DNA from: Phosphitispora fastidiosa
GTDB taxonomy: Bacteria > Bacillota > Thermincolia > Thermincolales > UBA2595
Assembly: GCF_019008365.1 (NCBI RefSeq)
Contig: NZ_JAHHUL010000028.1
Location: 1 to 36,426 of the forward strand
Length of the DNA stretch: 36,426 nucleotides
Direction of reading: 5' to 3'
Numbering within the stretch: position 1 is the stretch's first letter; each line of letters opens with the position of its first letter. Made by a program: the position numbers and the translations under genes. Below are positions 7,838 through 16,726 of the stretch, one piece after another. The notes under the pieces were generated by a model. That model searched no databases, was not told the origin of the DNA, and saw nothing but the letters and a program-made list of their open reading frames with translations.

Positions 7838-7899
7838 AAATTCGCCTTTTCAGTGCGACATTTAACGTGAACCAAATTTATAATGCAAAAAGCGAATTT
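7838..7899 (+). repeat. Inverted repeat in the leader of the DUF262/HNH gene
   Basis: The 13-base arm AAATTCGCCTTTT (7838-7850) matches the reverse complement of AAAAAGCGAATTT (7887-7899) at 12 of 13 positions, with 36 bases between. The first arm starts about six bases after the promoter -10, so it is either an operator dyad or an RNA hairpin in the leader. The right arm is followed by CTTTATTATT, giving a weak terminator look. The rest of 7681-7821 shows no gene. Confidence 0.5.
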
Positions 7900-7930
7900 C
7901 TTTATTATTCAATTTTGGAGGACTTAAGAT

Positions 7931-9673
7931 ATGTCGTTTCAAACGCCGCTGACCATCAACGATGTTATTACTGATATTCACGCAAAGAAATATCTCCTGC
8001 CATCAATACAAAGAGAATTTGTATGGGGCCAGGAACAAATCAAGATGCTGTTCGACAGCTTGATGAGGGACTACCCCATCAATGCTTTTTTGTTTTGGAA
8101 AGTTCCGAAGGAGAAGGTTTCTGAGTTTCAGTTTTACGAATTCCTACGTGATTATCATCAGAAAGACAATCGTCACAATCCGAAAGCAAATGTCAGCGGC
8201 AGTGATGATGTTATGGCCGTCCTGGACGGTCAGCAAAGGTTAACCTCCCTATACATAGCCCTTAAAGGCACATACGCATCGAAGCTGTCATATAAGCGTT
8301 GGGATAACCCACAAGCCTATCCGAAAAAGAGGCTTTATCTGAATCTGCTTTCCAAGCCGGAAGACGATACTCTTGAATATGAGTTTGAATTCCTGACAGA
8401 CGATGAGGCTAAGGAGAACGACGAAGACCATCATTGGTTTCTCGTAGGTAAAATCCTGGACTTGAAAGAGCTTCATGAAGTCATGAATTACATGATTGAA
8501 GCCGGACTGTCTTCAAATCCAGACAAAGAAAAAGCCAAATTTGCAAACAGGGCACTTTCCAAGCTTCATGCAGTGATCCATGTGAATGGAATCATCAGCT
8601 ATTATCTGGAGCAAAGCACAGAGCTTGATAAGGTGCTTAATATATTTATCCGTGTAAACAGCGGTGGTACGACACTGAGCTATGCCGACCTGCTCCTGTC
8701 CGTGGCTACAGCGCAATGGAAGAAAAGAGACGCCCGCGAGGTGATCATCGACTTTGTAGATGAGATTAATGACATTGGCCGAGGCTTTAATATTGGTAAA
8801 GACATAGTCCTCAAAGCATGCCTGGTACTTTGCGACTTGCAAGATATATCATTCAAAGTAGATAATTTCAGCCGTACCAACATGATGAAAATCGAAAGCG
8901 AATGGGAAAATATTACGAAGGCAATCCGGGATGCTTTGAGGCTGATCAGCAGCTTTGGATTCAGCAGAGAAAACATTACCTCAAACAACCTGATTGTTCC
9001 TATAGCCTATTACTTGAAATCCATCGGTTTACCGAATAATTTCGAAGTCTCAACATCTAGGGTGGAGGACAGGCGAAAAATCAAGCTGTGGTTCGTTTCC
9101 TCATTATTGAAGCGAGTATTCAGCTTTATGCCGGACGGTGTGTTAAAGCCTGTCAGAGAGATCATCCAGAAACACGGCGCCAATGGCTTCCCTACGGAGC
9201 AAATATTCGCGAACTTCAAAGGTACAAACCGTGCTTTGCAGTTTACCGACGATGATATAAACAATCTGATGTATTCGAAATACAGCCATGGAGATACGCT
9301 CGTTATCCTGTCGATTTTATATCCTTGGGCGGACTTACGGCATCACTTCGATGTTGACCATATGTTTCCAAAGAGCGAATTCACTGCTAAAAGACTGAAG
9401 GCAAAAGGTGTGCCTGAAAGTAAGATCGACGACTTTGTGGCGAACTACAATTATATCGGCAATCTCCAACTGTTAGAAGGCATACCCAACATTGAAAAGA
9501 AAGCTATGGACTTTGAAAAATGGCTGAAAGAAGTTGTTCCGGCCGGTGAGCTTACTGACTACAAGAAAAAGCACTTTGTACCGGATGTGGATCTGTCCTT
9601 CGCCAACTTCGATGAGTTCCTCGAAGAACGCGAAAAACTGCTTATCGAAAAGCTTCGTGATGAATTACAGTAA
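7931..9673 (+). CDS. DUF262 + HNH (DUF1524-like) protein, GmrSD-type restriction factor
   Basis: This 580-aa single-chain protein has the layout of GmrSD/BrxU-type type IV restriction enzymes. The N-terminal DUF262 (ParB/Srx-like nucleotide-binding) region carries IQREFVWGQEQI (residues 26-37) and VLDGQQRLTSLYIA (97-110). The C-terminal HNH nuclease region carries DVDHMFPKSEF (~473) and NYNYIGNLQLL (~505), matching the DHxxPxS...NxxGNLxLL pattern. GmrSD uses nucleotides to cut phage DNA with modified cytosines. The target of this protein is not shown by sequence. ATG 7931 follows TTGGAGG. The gene has its own promoter and a weak terminator after it, so it can act as a stand-alone system. Confidence 0.87.
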   Translation: MSFQTPLTINDVITDIHAKKYLLPSIQREFVWGQEQIKMLFDSLMRDYPINAFLFWKVPKEKVSEFQFYEFLRDYHQKDNRHNPKANVSGSDDVMAVLDGQQRLTSLYIALKGTYASKLSYKRWDNPQAYPKKRLYLNLLSKPEDDTLEYEFEFLTDDEAKENDEDHHWFLVGKILDLKELHEVMNYMIEAGLSSNPDKEKAKFANRALSKLHAVIHVNGIISYYLEQSTELDKVLNIFIRVNSGGTTLSYADLLLSVATAQWKKRDAREVIIDFVDEINDIGRGFNIGKDIVLKACLVLCDLQDISFKVDNFSRTNMMKIESEWENITKAIRDALRLISSFGFSRENITSNNLIVPIAYYLKSIGLPNNFEVSTSRVEDRRKIKLWFVSSLLKRVFSFMPDGVLKPVREIIQKHGANGFPTEQIFANFKGTNRALQFTDDDINNLMYSKYSHGDTLVILSILYPWADLRHHFDVDHMFPKSEFTAKRLKAKGVPESKIDDFVANYNYIGNLQLLEGIPNIEKKAMDFEKWLKEVVPAGELTDYKKKHFVPDVDLSFANFDEFLEEREKLLIEKLRDELQ

Positions 9674-9675
9674 AA

Positions 9676-9706
9676 ACCGCCTGACTAAGACTCATGGCGG
9701 TCTTTC
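9676..9706 (+). terminator. Possible weak terminator after the DUF262/HNH gene
   Basis: ACCGCC (9676-9681) pairs with GGCGGT (9696-9701) and is followed by CTTTCG. The T-run is short, so some readthrough into the SAP gene is likely. Confidence 0.4.
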
Positions 9707-9736
9707 GTATTGATATAACCTGAGAGGGGGGATACC

Positions 9737-10894
9737 GTGTCATTCTTTGATCTTTTCCGAAGAAAGCCAAGACCATCCAACAATGAAAAGCCGTCCATGC
9801 AAAATACAAAGTCAGCCGAAACAACAAAACAGCCCAAAGCAAATATATCGTCATTCATAAAGATAACGACAGAAATAATACCGTCTGCTGCAGAAGAAAT
9901 TGTTCCGGCTGAAAAAAGAATGCAAAACGCCATCGCCAGCAAGCACGGATTATACCCTCATGAGGTACTGGTTCTTGATTATTCCCGTGCGTTTTACACG
10001 GAAGGCAATTCTTTTCAAGGTTTTTGGTGGTATAGGTATGGTATGAAGGATGTTGATAAATACCTCCGTTCCCTGCTTGACCGAGGATTTCTGAAAGTCG
10101 GTGATTTGCAGAGCGCCATAACATTAGAGAATGTAACAGTCCTAAAGGAAGTATTGAAAAAACATGGGCTTAAAGTAAGCGGTAAAAAAGACGAGTTAGT
10201 ACAGCGCCTGATGATAGAGGTTCCTCACGATGAACTCAGCTCCCGTTTTGCCAAAAGAACATACCAGTTAACCGAACTCGGAAAGCAAGCGCTTGAAGAA
10301 GAAGGTTATGTGCCATACATACATCGTCATACGCTTGAAGATTTGGATATATGGTCGCTCAACAGAATAATCCACGAACCGCCCTATATGCCATTTCGAG
10401 ATAAAATATGGGGTTATCTCAACAAGCGCAGCATAGAGCATTTTGCAGCCGGTAACTTTGGCTTATACAGAAACTGCAGGCATCATATGTCGAATTTTCT
10501 GATGGAAGAAAATAAGATAAGAGATGCACTGGGTATGTTATCAGAAGTGGTGTTTTATGATTTGAGCGGCCTTGGAAACGGCTATGATCCGAAATATCTC
10601 GACATTTTTGCCGAGCACTTCTTCCCCTATAAAGACTCGACGGTGACGATGGCGCCTGGCATTAAAAGTGCCGTTATTCATTGTCAAAAGGAGCTTAATC
10701 TATCAGATGAGGAACTCAAAACGGTAATGCTTGAACGGATGGCTCGCCTGAGCGCACCTTTTCATATTTTCACGCCGGAAGAATGTGTGGATATCGTACT
10801 TATGGAGAGTCGCGGAGAAACTGATGCATTAACAAACCTATATGCTAAGGCAAGACAGCGATTCAAGCAGCGTTTTCCGGGAAATAAATGCTAA
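9737..10894 (+). CDS. SAP-domain protein of unknown function
   Basis: The 385-aa protein starts GTG 9737 behind GAGGGGGGA. The N-terminal ~55 residues are basic then Ser/Thr/Lys-rich and low in complexity. A SAP motif (a DNA-binding helix-extended loop-helix) follows at residues ~130-160, with NVTVLKEVLKKHGLKVSGKK and DELVQRLM. A mostly helical C-terminal half contains YQLTELGKQALEEEG, a winged-helix-like phrase. No catalytic motif was found. The gene lies between the GmrSD-like gene and qatA, 41 bases before qatA and in the same direction, so it may be transcribed with qat, although SAP proteins are not part of the four-gene Qat definition. The role is open. Confidence 0.6.
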   Translation: MSFFDLFRRKPRPSNNEKPSMQNTKSAETTKQPKANISSFIKITTEIIPSAAEEIVPAEKRMQNAIASKHGLYPHEVLVLDYSRAFYTEGNSFQGFWWYRYGMKDVDKYLRSLLDRGFLKVGDLQSAITLENVTVLKEVLKKHGLKVSGKKDELVQRLMIEVPHDELSSRFAKRTYQLTELGKQALEEEGYVPYIHRHTLEDLDIWSLNRIIHEPPYMPFRDKIWGYLNKRSIEHFAAGNFGLYRNCRHHMSNFLMEENKIRDALGMLSEVVFYDLSGLGNGYDPKYLDIFAEHFFPYKDSTVTMAPGIKSAVIHCQKELNLSDEELKTVMLERMARLSAPFHIFTPEECVDIVLMESRGETDALTNLYAKARQRFKQRFPGNKC

Positions 10895-10935
10895 GGTGTT
10901 CAAGAGCTTTATAACAGGCATTTGGGGGTATCGGT

Positions 10936-12876
10936 ATGATTCTATCAGACAATGAAACAAAAATTGATATGCTGAACAATCGCGCCATCGCAAAGACAGT
11001 TGCTGAACTCATTAAAGAGTGTGACGATCGCCCTATTTCTATTGGTGTTCATGGGGACTGGGGCGCCGGTAAATCAAGCATCTTGGCAATGGTTGAAGAT
11101 GAGCTTTTAGCACAAAAAGACGGTATAGAGTGCATTAGATTCAACGGCTGGAAGCATCAAGGCTTCGAAGATGCCAAGATTGCTTTGATGAGTGCAATTG
11201 TTTCGGAATTGGTAGAAAAACGAAAACCCTCTGCAGAGGCAAAAGTCATATTAAAAAAGCTGTGGAAGAACATCAATTGGCTCAGTGTGGCAAAAGCCGC
11301 AGGCAGCGTAGCTTTTTCTGCCGCTACGGGTATCCCCCCTATTGGCTTATTAACCAACATAATGGGGAATTTGAAAGGTTCAGTATCTGATAAAGAAAAA
11401 GTAGCAACTGCTATAGAGAGTGTAGGCCAATATCTCACGGATGCCAAGGTGTTTGAAGACAATTCTCTGGCAAAAGAATTCTCCGAATTTCAAAAATCGT
11501 TTGCTGAGCTGTTAGAAGAATCAAAGATAAAAAAACTGGTTGTTCTTATTGACGATCTGGACAGATGTCTGCCCAAGGTCACAATTGAAACATTGGAGGC
11601 TGTTCGCCTGTTTATGTTCTCCAAGTCCACAGCCTTCGTTATAGCCGCAGATGAAGCTATGATTGAGTATGCGGTACGCAATCACTTCCCTGATCTGCCT
11701 GATGACGGCGACATCCGGACGGGGTTTGAATACTCGAAGCGTTACTTAGAAAAATTGATTCAAGTGCCGTTTCGTATCCCCGCGCTAGGCGAAATTGAGT
11801 CCGGAATGTACATAACTCTACTTCTGATAGGGTCATGTTTAAAAGAGGATAGCGCAGAGTTTAATAAGCTATTAACGGTCGCGATTGATAAAATGAAGAA
11901 GCCGTGGGAAAATTTAGGCTTTACAATTGAACAACTTAAGGAAGCTCTTGGAGATAAATTTGCATCAGTAACAAATGAAATAACCGTATCAAACCAGATA
12001 GCGGATATATTGGCGAGGAACACTCAAGGTAATCCGCGAAAAATCAAGCGTTTTATCAACATGTTGCTGCTACGGGATAAAATTGCTGAAGCAAGAGGTT
12101 TTGGAGATTCCATTCACATCCCCATTTTGGCTAAAATGATGCTCGCGGAATATTTCTTCGTCGAAGAATATAAGAAAATAGCCGCTTTAACAGATGATAA
12201 CGGAAAGTGTGATTTGCTTCACGCCTTTGAAATACAGCTCCTGGAACCTACAATAAAAGTGGAAACATCGGCTGAGGATGCGGAAAAACCAAAATCAGAA
12301 AAAACGCAAACCCTGGCTGTGGTGCCTAAGCCTGAAAAAAACAAAGACTTAGAACCATGGGAAAATAATGCGGATTTTACCGCATGGGTATCCAGTAACC
12401 CCTTATTGGGTGAAATTGACTTACGTCCATACTTTTTTGCCAGTAAAGAAAAAGAAGACTTTTTCTTTGATCAGGTTAAATCCGATCAGTTACGAATTCT
12501 CATTAGCAAGCTCATGGGCGGTACAATGAATATAGCAAGTGCCAATGACGAGATTAAGGCATTGTCTTCTGCAGATGCCAGGAAGGTCTTTGAGGTTCTA
12601 TCATCAAAGATTCTTAAGAATGGAGATATTGCTATGATGCCGAAAGGTATTGAAGGCATCAAGGCGCTTGTTTCACACCATTGCGATTTAGAGCCATCCT
12701 TAGTTGCATTAATCGAAACGTTTGATTGTAAGAGAGTTGGAGTTTGGATTTGCAGCGGATGGGATAAATGCATAACCACCGAAAATTCGAAATCACGCTT
12801 AGATAAGTATTATGAAAGCCTGTCAAAAGAGGGTATTGGCTTGGTAAAGGCGGCTTTGAATAATACGAGGAAGTGA
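10936..12876 (+). CDS. qatA: QatA, KAP-family P-loop ATPase of the Qat anti-phage system
   Basis: This 646-aa KAP NTPase has a Walker A motif HGDWGAGKSSIL at residues 39-50 and a Walker B motif LVVLIDDLDRCL at 201-212. Between them lies a Gly/Ala-rich hydrophobic stretch (~116-144), the site where KAP proteins usually carry membrane helices, so membrane contact is possible. A helical lid (NPRKIKRFINMLLLRD) follows, then a C-terminal extension of unknown fold with a Lys/Glu-rich linker (~445-470). The start ATG 10936 follows GGGGG. It is the first of four consecutive genes whose order ATPase, QatB, QueC-like, TatD-like defines QatABCD. The mechanism of Qat is not established. Confidence 0.9.
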   Translation: MILSDNETKIDMLNNRAIAKTVAELIKECDDRPISIGVHGDWGAGKSSILAMVEDELLAQKDGIECIRFNGWKHQGFEDAKIALMSAIVSELVEKRKPSAEAKVILKKLWKNINWLSVAKAAGSVAFSAATGIPPIGLLTNIMGNLKGSVSDKEKVATAIESVGQYLTDAKVFEDNSLAKEFSEFQKSFAELLEESKIKKLVVLIDDLDRCLPKVTIETLEAVRLFMFSKSTAFVIAADEAMIEYAVRNHFPDLPDDGDIRTGFEYSKRYLEKLIQVPFRIPALGEIESGMYITLLLIGSCLKEDSAEFNKLLTVAIDKMKKPWENLGFTIEQLKEALGDKFASVTNEITVSNQIADILARNTQGNPRKIKRFINMLLLRDKIAEARGFGDSIHIPILAKMMLAEYFFVEEYKKIAALTDDNGKCDLLHAFEIQLLEPTIKVETSAEDAEKPKSEKTQTLAVVPKPEKNKDLEPWENNADFTAWVSSNPLLGEIDLRPYFFASKEKEDFFFDQVKSDQLRILISKLMGGTMNIASANDEIKALSSADARKVFEVLSSKILKNGDIAMMPKGIEGIKALVSHHCDLEPSLVALIETFDCKRVGVWICSGWDKCITTENSKSRLDKYYESLSKEGIGLVKAALNNTRK

Positions 12877-12886
12877 GGGCCGAAAA

Positions 12887-13717
12887 ATGGGAACATCATC
12901 AAGTAACCGTGGACAAAACGGCAATACGCCGCTGGTACCTTCCTGGTTGGGTGATAATGATGGCGATCAACAGCCAGGACAACCACAGCCAGGACAACCT
13001 CAACCAGCGCAGCCCCAACCGGCACAACCTCAGCCGGCTGACCCCAAACGCTTTTCAGTTCCTCGCAGTAATTTTACGCGATATGTAAATAGCGGTGGCA
13101 GTAAAGGCGGAAGTTTACATCGGGCTACGTCTAATTACGTTCGGCACTCACTGGGGGGATCACAAAACGCGACTACCCGGTTGGGTTCGGCACGAAACAG
13201 CACTGCCCGCTTGGTTTCCATATTCAGCAGTTTCGTAAATCGCGGCGTAGCGGAAACAAGCAGAGATTATAAGCTTGGGGATATTATTGGGAAAAGTGCG
13301 TCTGATGTTTTGCTCCGTATAATGGACTTTGTTTGTCCTGACGGTGGGAGCACTGATGAAGGAATTGCCAGAAACTCTTATATCGAAGCGCTTTCCACAT
13401 TACCTGATTGGGAGGACAAGACGATTGAATCTCTCACCCCTCCTGAATTTCTTGCTTTTACGGAAATCTATATGGCAAATGTTATTGAGGAAAGGCTTGT
13501 AAATGACATCGGGAACAAATTATTCGCTTTGCCCAAGGATGTCGCTCAAGTCGAGAGCCTTCAAGGGCAACTCAAAGACTACATAAAGGGAGCGGTTTCG
13601 GATGCGCTTTCCAAGCTGAATATAGATATCCGTTCCATAGATACATCGCAAACAAAAGCCATAGTAGATTCTATCTATCGTACTGCTTATGATATTCTAT
13701 CTGGACTGGAGGAATAA
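12887..13717 (+). CDS. qatB: QatB
   Basis: This 276-aa protein begins MGTSSSNRGQNGNTPLVPSW, the typical opening of QatB, and starts eleven bases after qatA. Residues ~29-50 form a Pro-Gln tandem repeat (units such as GQPQP and AQPQP) encoded by a repetitive 13 kb-mark stretch at 12972-13040. A Ser/Asn/Gly/Arg-rich segment (RRATS- and TTRLGS-like phrases, ~55-105) follows, then a helical C-terminal domain. No enzyme motif is visible. The low-complexity half could act as a flexible linker or substrate. A role as the target processed by QatC is only suggested by operon context. Identity is supported by order and N-terminus. Confidence 0.87.
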   Translation: MGTSSSNRGQNGNTPLVPSWLGDNDGDQQPGQPQPGQPQPAQPQPAQPQPADPKRFSVPRSNFTRYVNSGGSKGGSLHRATSNYVRHSLGGSQNATTRLGSARNSTARLVSIFSSFVNRGVAETSRDYKLGDIIGKSASDVLLRIMDFVCPDGGSTDEGIARNSYIEALSTLPDWEDKTIESLTPPEFLAFTEIYMANVIEERLVNDIGNKLFALPKDVAQVESLQGQLKDYIKGAVSDALSKLNIDIRSIDTSQTKAIVDSIYRTAYDILSGLEE

Positions 13718-13720
13718 CAT

Positions 13721-15094
13721 ATGACTAAATACCTTCTTGCTGGTGATTATGATTACAAAGAAGTCCAATCTTCGAAAAAAGAAGATTACATGAAGGTTAC
13801 CATACCATTCAAGGCTAATGATAATTCCCTTCGGTTTGGTATAGGCCATGCTCTGGAAAAACTTAATGAGAATAGTATATATCCAACCGAAGACGGCATT
13901 GATATTCTCAGCCTCGCAGGTTTGATCTATCTTGCTGATACTAGAATTTCACGAAGTTTCCATTCGCAGGACAGTTGGACAAGAGAAATCGGCATTGAAA
14001 TACCGGTTTTTCACCTTGAAAAGTGGGTGCCTCTTGGAGAATTGTTTACGAGGATGCTCAATTTTCTGACGGGTGACCGTTGGATAATATCGTTCAGAAA
14101 AAGAGATGAAGCGCTTTCGGGGAAACCTAAAGATGATGCTAAACCGCCGGAATTTGATGCGGTTACTCTTTTTTCTGGTGGGATGGATAGTTTAATCAGC
14201 ACAATTAATCATCTCGAAAACCATAATAAAATAGCCCTTATAAGCCATGCCGGAGACGGATATACAAAAAACGCCCAAAACAAGCTGTTGAGTTGTTTCC
14301 GAGAAAAATACCCTGATATTTATCCGCTATATCTCGATCTGTGGATGGTCTTCGAGAAAAATATGATCCCTGGTGCAGGAATAGAAAACTCAACGAGAAG
14401 CCGATCATTTCTATTTATTGCTTTTGGTATCTTTGCCATGAGTGGAATGAAGGGAGTATCAATCTTGCAAGTACCAGAAAACGGGTTGATAGCATTGAAT
14501 GTTCCGTTGGACGAACTACGCACTGGTTCCCATAGCACACGGACGACACACCCCTTTTACTTGGATTCATGGAATCAGGTGTTGAAAGGCTTAGGACTTG
14601 AGTTCTCTGTTCAAAATCCATACTGGAATAGAACAAAAGGAGAAATGGCTGACGAGTGTTTGAACAAAGAATTTCTCCAGCAAGTGATACCAGATTCAAT
14701 TTCCTGTTCTTCTCCGCATAAAGCTCGTTGGAGTGGTTCTGCTCCTCAACACTGCGGTTATTGTGTTCCTTGCCTAATCCGCAGGGCTGCAATGAATAAG
14801 GCTTTCAGGGAAGAAAAGGACTGTACTCCTTATTTAATAGACAGTGTTTCAGAAATAGCTGTCAATCATGCAAAAGGAAAAGGAGTACAACTTCGTTCTT
14901 TTCAAATTGCTATTAAAAAAATTAAAGAGCAACCACAACTGGCAAAAATTCTGATACACAAGAGCGGTCCTCTTCCTGGCGATAGCGCTTATCTGAGAGA
15001 GTTATCGGAAGTATATCGGAGGGGGCTATTGGAAGTTGATGATTTCATAATAAAAAATTCCGAAAGTGAGAGGAATACACAAGAAGGAGTATAA
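13721..15094 (+). CDS. qatC: QatC, QueC-like PP-loop ATPase
   Basis: This 457-aa member of the QueC (7-cyano-7-deazaguanine synthase) superfamily starts ATG 13721 behind GGAGG, three bases after qatB. The PP-loop ATP-binding motif is LFSGGMDSL at ~151-159. A Cys cluster near residues 328-350 (CSSPH...HCGYCVPC) matches the QueC zinc site. An N-terminal extension of ~140 residues is not found in housekeeping QueC. No queD, queE or queF lies nearby, which argues against preQ0 synthesis as such. In defence systems QueC-like proteins are thought to modify a protein or nucleic acid partner, and the substrate here is unknown. Confidence 0.9.
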   Translation: MTKYLLAGDYDYKEVQSSKKEDYMKVTIPFKANDNSLRFGIGHALEKLNENSIYPTEDGIDILSLAGLIYLADTRISRSFHSQDSWTREIGIEIPVFHLEKWVPLGELFTRMLNFLTGDRWIISFRKRDEALSGKPKDDAKPPEFDAVTLFSGGMDSLISTINHLENHNKIALISHAGDGYTKNAQNKLLSCFREKYPDIYPLYLDLWMVFEKNMIPGAGIENSTRSRSFLFIAFGIFAMSGMKGVSILQVPENGLIALNVPLDELRTGSHSTRTTHPFYLDSWNQVLKGLGLEFSVQNPYWNRTKGEMADECLNKEFLQQVIPDSISCSSPHKARWSGSAPQHCGYCVPCLIRRAAMNKAFREEKDCTPYLIDSVSEIAVNHAKGKGVQLRSFQIAIKKIKEQPQLAKILIHKSGPLPGDSAYLRELSEVYRRGLLEVDDFIIKNSESERNTQEGV

Positions 15095-15119
15095 AGGAGA
15101 TATAGTGTGGTGACCGGTT

Positions 15120-15860
15120 ATGGAAATTTATGATATGCACTGCCATGTAGATTTGATGCAATCCATGCATGAATTCTGCAAAGCGGCTCTGGAAGAGAGG
15201 ATCAATCTATTGGCGATGACAACAACGCCAAAGGCGTTTGAGATCGAAAAGGAAAGGCTCGGGAATTTCTCTAACGTTCAAGTCGCCTTGGGGCTACATC
15301 CGCAACTTGTTTTCAATAGATTCCAAGAACTTGCTCTCATTGAAAAATATATACACACAACAAAATTCGTTGGTGAGATTGGTTTGGATTTTAACAAGCA
15401 GTTCTATCATTCCAAGGAACGCCAGATAGATGTGTTCTCACAAATCATTGAGTGGTGTCAAAGATCACCCATGAAAATTATATCAATACATTCTGTTCGA
15501 TCGGATAAAGATGTACTGGATATTTTAGAAAAATATGATTGTACTAAACATAATAAATGTATCTTGCATTGGTATTCTGGAACATTAAAACAGCTGGATA
15601 GAGCTATAGATCTTGGCTGCTTTTTCTCAGCCAATGAGTATATGCTTAATTCTCCAAACGGGCAGTCGATATTACAGAGAATTCCTGTCGAGCGATTATT
15701 ATTAGAATCTGATGCTCCGTTCATATCAGATATTAAAACGGTTGAGCAACTCAAACGAAGCTTGACTTACTGTCTTAATAACCTAAGTGTAATAAAGGGA
15801 AACGAAGTATCGAATTGCATTTTTGAAACAAGCCGTCGATTACTTAAAAGCTATAGATGA
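15120..15860 (+). CDS. qatD: QatD, TatD-like metal-dependent DNase
   Basis: This 246-aa TatD-family amidohydrolase-fold nuclease carries its metal ligands in order: DMHCHVD (His7, His9), VGEIGLDF (Glu near 86), SIHS, HWYSG (His near 150) and ESDAPF (Asp near 197). It completes the qat set. The ATG at 15120 is 25 bases after the qatC stop. An AGGAGA at 15096-15100 is too far for this start, but it is well placed for GTG 15105, which opens a two-codon frame GTG-TGG-TGA ending at 15113. Translation of qatD may therefore depend on reinitiation. A strong terminator follows the gene. Confidence 0.9.
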   Translation: MEIYDMHCHVDLMQSMHEFCKAALEERINLLAMTTTPKAFEIEKERLGNFSNVQVALGLHPQLVFNRFQELALIEKYIHTTKFVGEIGLDFNKQFYHSKERQIDVFSQIIEWCQRSPMKIISIHSVRSDKDVLDILEKYDCTKHNKCILHWYSGTLKQLDRAIDLGCFFSANEYMLNSPNGQSILQRIPVERLLLESDAPFISDIKTVEQLKRSLTYCLNNLSVIKGNEVSNCIFETSRRLLKSYR

Positions 15861-15874
15861 TAAGAGATTGTAAC

Positions 15875-15919
15875 GAATAAAGCCTTCAAGAGGCCAACAC
15901 GCTTTTGAAGGTCTTATTC
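15875..15919 (+). terminator. Terminator of the qat operon
   Basis: GAATAAAGCCTTCAA (15875-15889) pairs with TTGAAGGTCTTATTC (15905-15919) at 13 of 15 positions across a 15-base loop. It ends the defence operon just where the IS relic begins. Confidence 0.75.
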
Positions 15920-15952
15920 GACACAATTTACTTTACCAACATAGATGCTTAA

Positions 15953-16405
15953 GTGGAAGCCTTCCTTTCGCAAAACCGGGATTCCTGGATTGCGGCTTAT
16001 TGCAATACGTATAAGTTCTTTGGCGGTGTTAACCGAATTTTGGTTCCTGATAATCTGAAAACCGGCGTGGAAAAAGCCACCTGGTCCTCTCGGAGATAAA
16101 CAAAACCTATAATGGCAGAACACTATGGAACTGCCGTTATTCCGGCACGGGTCGGAAAGCCCAGGGACAAGCCCAATAGCGAAGAGTCTGTTAAGATTAT
16201 CTCTACATGAATTAGTGCCGCTCTGCGCAACCAGAGATTCTTTAGTCTTGCAGAACTTAATGATGCCAATAGAAAAAAGTTGGCGGCATATAACAGTCAG
16301 CCTTTTCAAGGGAAGGAGGGCAGTAGACTCACCGTCTTTCTTGAGGAAGAGAAGCCGTTGCTGTTACCATTGCCCGCCGCCCCGTGGTTCCCTTTTTCCG
16401 GAACA
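15953..16405 (+). pseudogene. istA: IS21-family transposase (istA) relic
   Basis: Translated fragments in shifting frames match the C-terminal half of IS21 IstA: EAFLSQNRDSWIAAY, then KFFGGVNRILVPDNLKTGVE, a frame break with in-frame stop (AGA TAA), AEHYGTAVIPARVGKP, ALRNQRFFSLAELN, and EEEKPLLLPLPAAPW. The conserved VPDNLKTGV and AEHYG..VIPAR blocks are diagnostic. The N-terminal half, istB and terminal repeats are missing, and several indels and stops are present, so this is a long-dead partial copy. A minus-strand open frame over the same bases is a shadow. Confidence 0.85.
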
Positions 16406-16726
16406 GTAGTTCCCACTTACCGGAGCGGTGGTGTAAAACCGTCCGGATTATTCAGTTAGCATTATAAAAGGATAGATTTGTATTATTTTTGGTCGTAAGA
16501 TATTAACGTGCTTTCTGATGATGAGAGAAGGAAGAGTAAATGAATTTAAACACACTATTGAATGAATAAAACGACCAATGACAATCACCGTATCCGAGAC
16601 TAGATAAGTAAATACGAGAAAAACAAATTTTAAGCGGCACATATGATATAATTTAAAAAAACAAGCTAAAAAACAAAAAAAACAAAATGTAAGTGATTCG
16701 GGTAAAACATTCTCAAGGTGAATAAC
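16406..16726 (+). other. Non-coding stretch with hairpins and promoter
   Basis: No gene was found. Near the end of the istA relic a hairpin CCGGA-g-CGGT...ACCG-TCCGG occupies 16420-16446. The rest is AT-rich, with A-tracts at 16653-16686 just after the promoter described next. Confidence 0.4.
16642..16652 (+). promoter_or_regulatory. Extended -10 promoter ahead of the XRE relic and MORC operon
   Basis: TATGATATAAT carries a perfect TATAAT (16647-16652) with an extended -10 TG one base upstream. The -35 is weak. It has the same architecture as the promoter at 7822-7832. It precedes the regulator relic and the operon starting near 17020, with no other promoter seen between. Confidence 0.55.

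Noticed and set aside
12960-13045. Short tandem repeats as a CRISPR-like array
   Set aside because: The units are 5-codon coding repeats inside qatB, with no spacers.
13721-15094. QueC-like gene as part of queuosine or 7-deazaguanine DNA modification (Dpd)
   Set aside because: No queD, queE, folE or dpd genes lie nearby. The order with KAP ATPase, QatB and TatD identifies Qat.
15914-16309. Minus-strand 131-codon open frame
   Set aside because: It is antisense to the istA relic, whose plus-strand translation matches known IstA blocks.
16448-16642. 64-codon minus-strand frame in the AT-rich gap
   Set aside because: No RBS, no recognisable family, and composition typical of AT-rich non-coding DNA.
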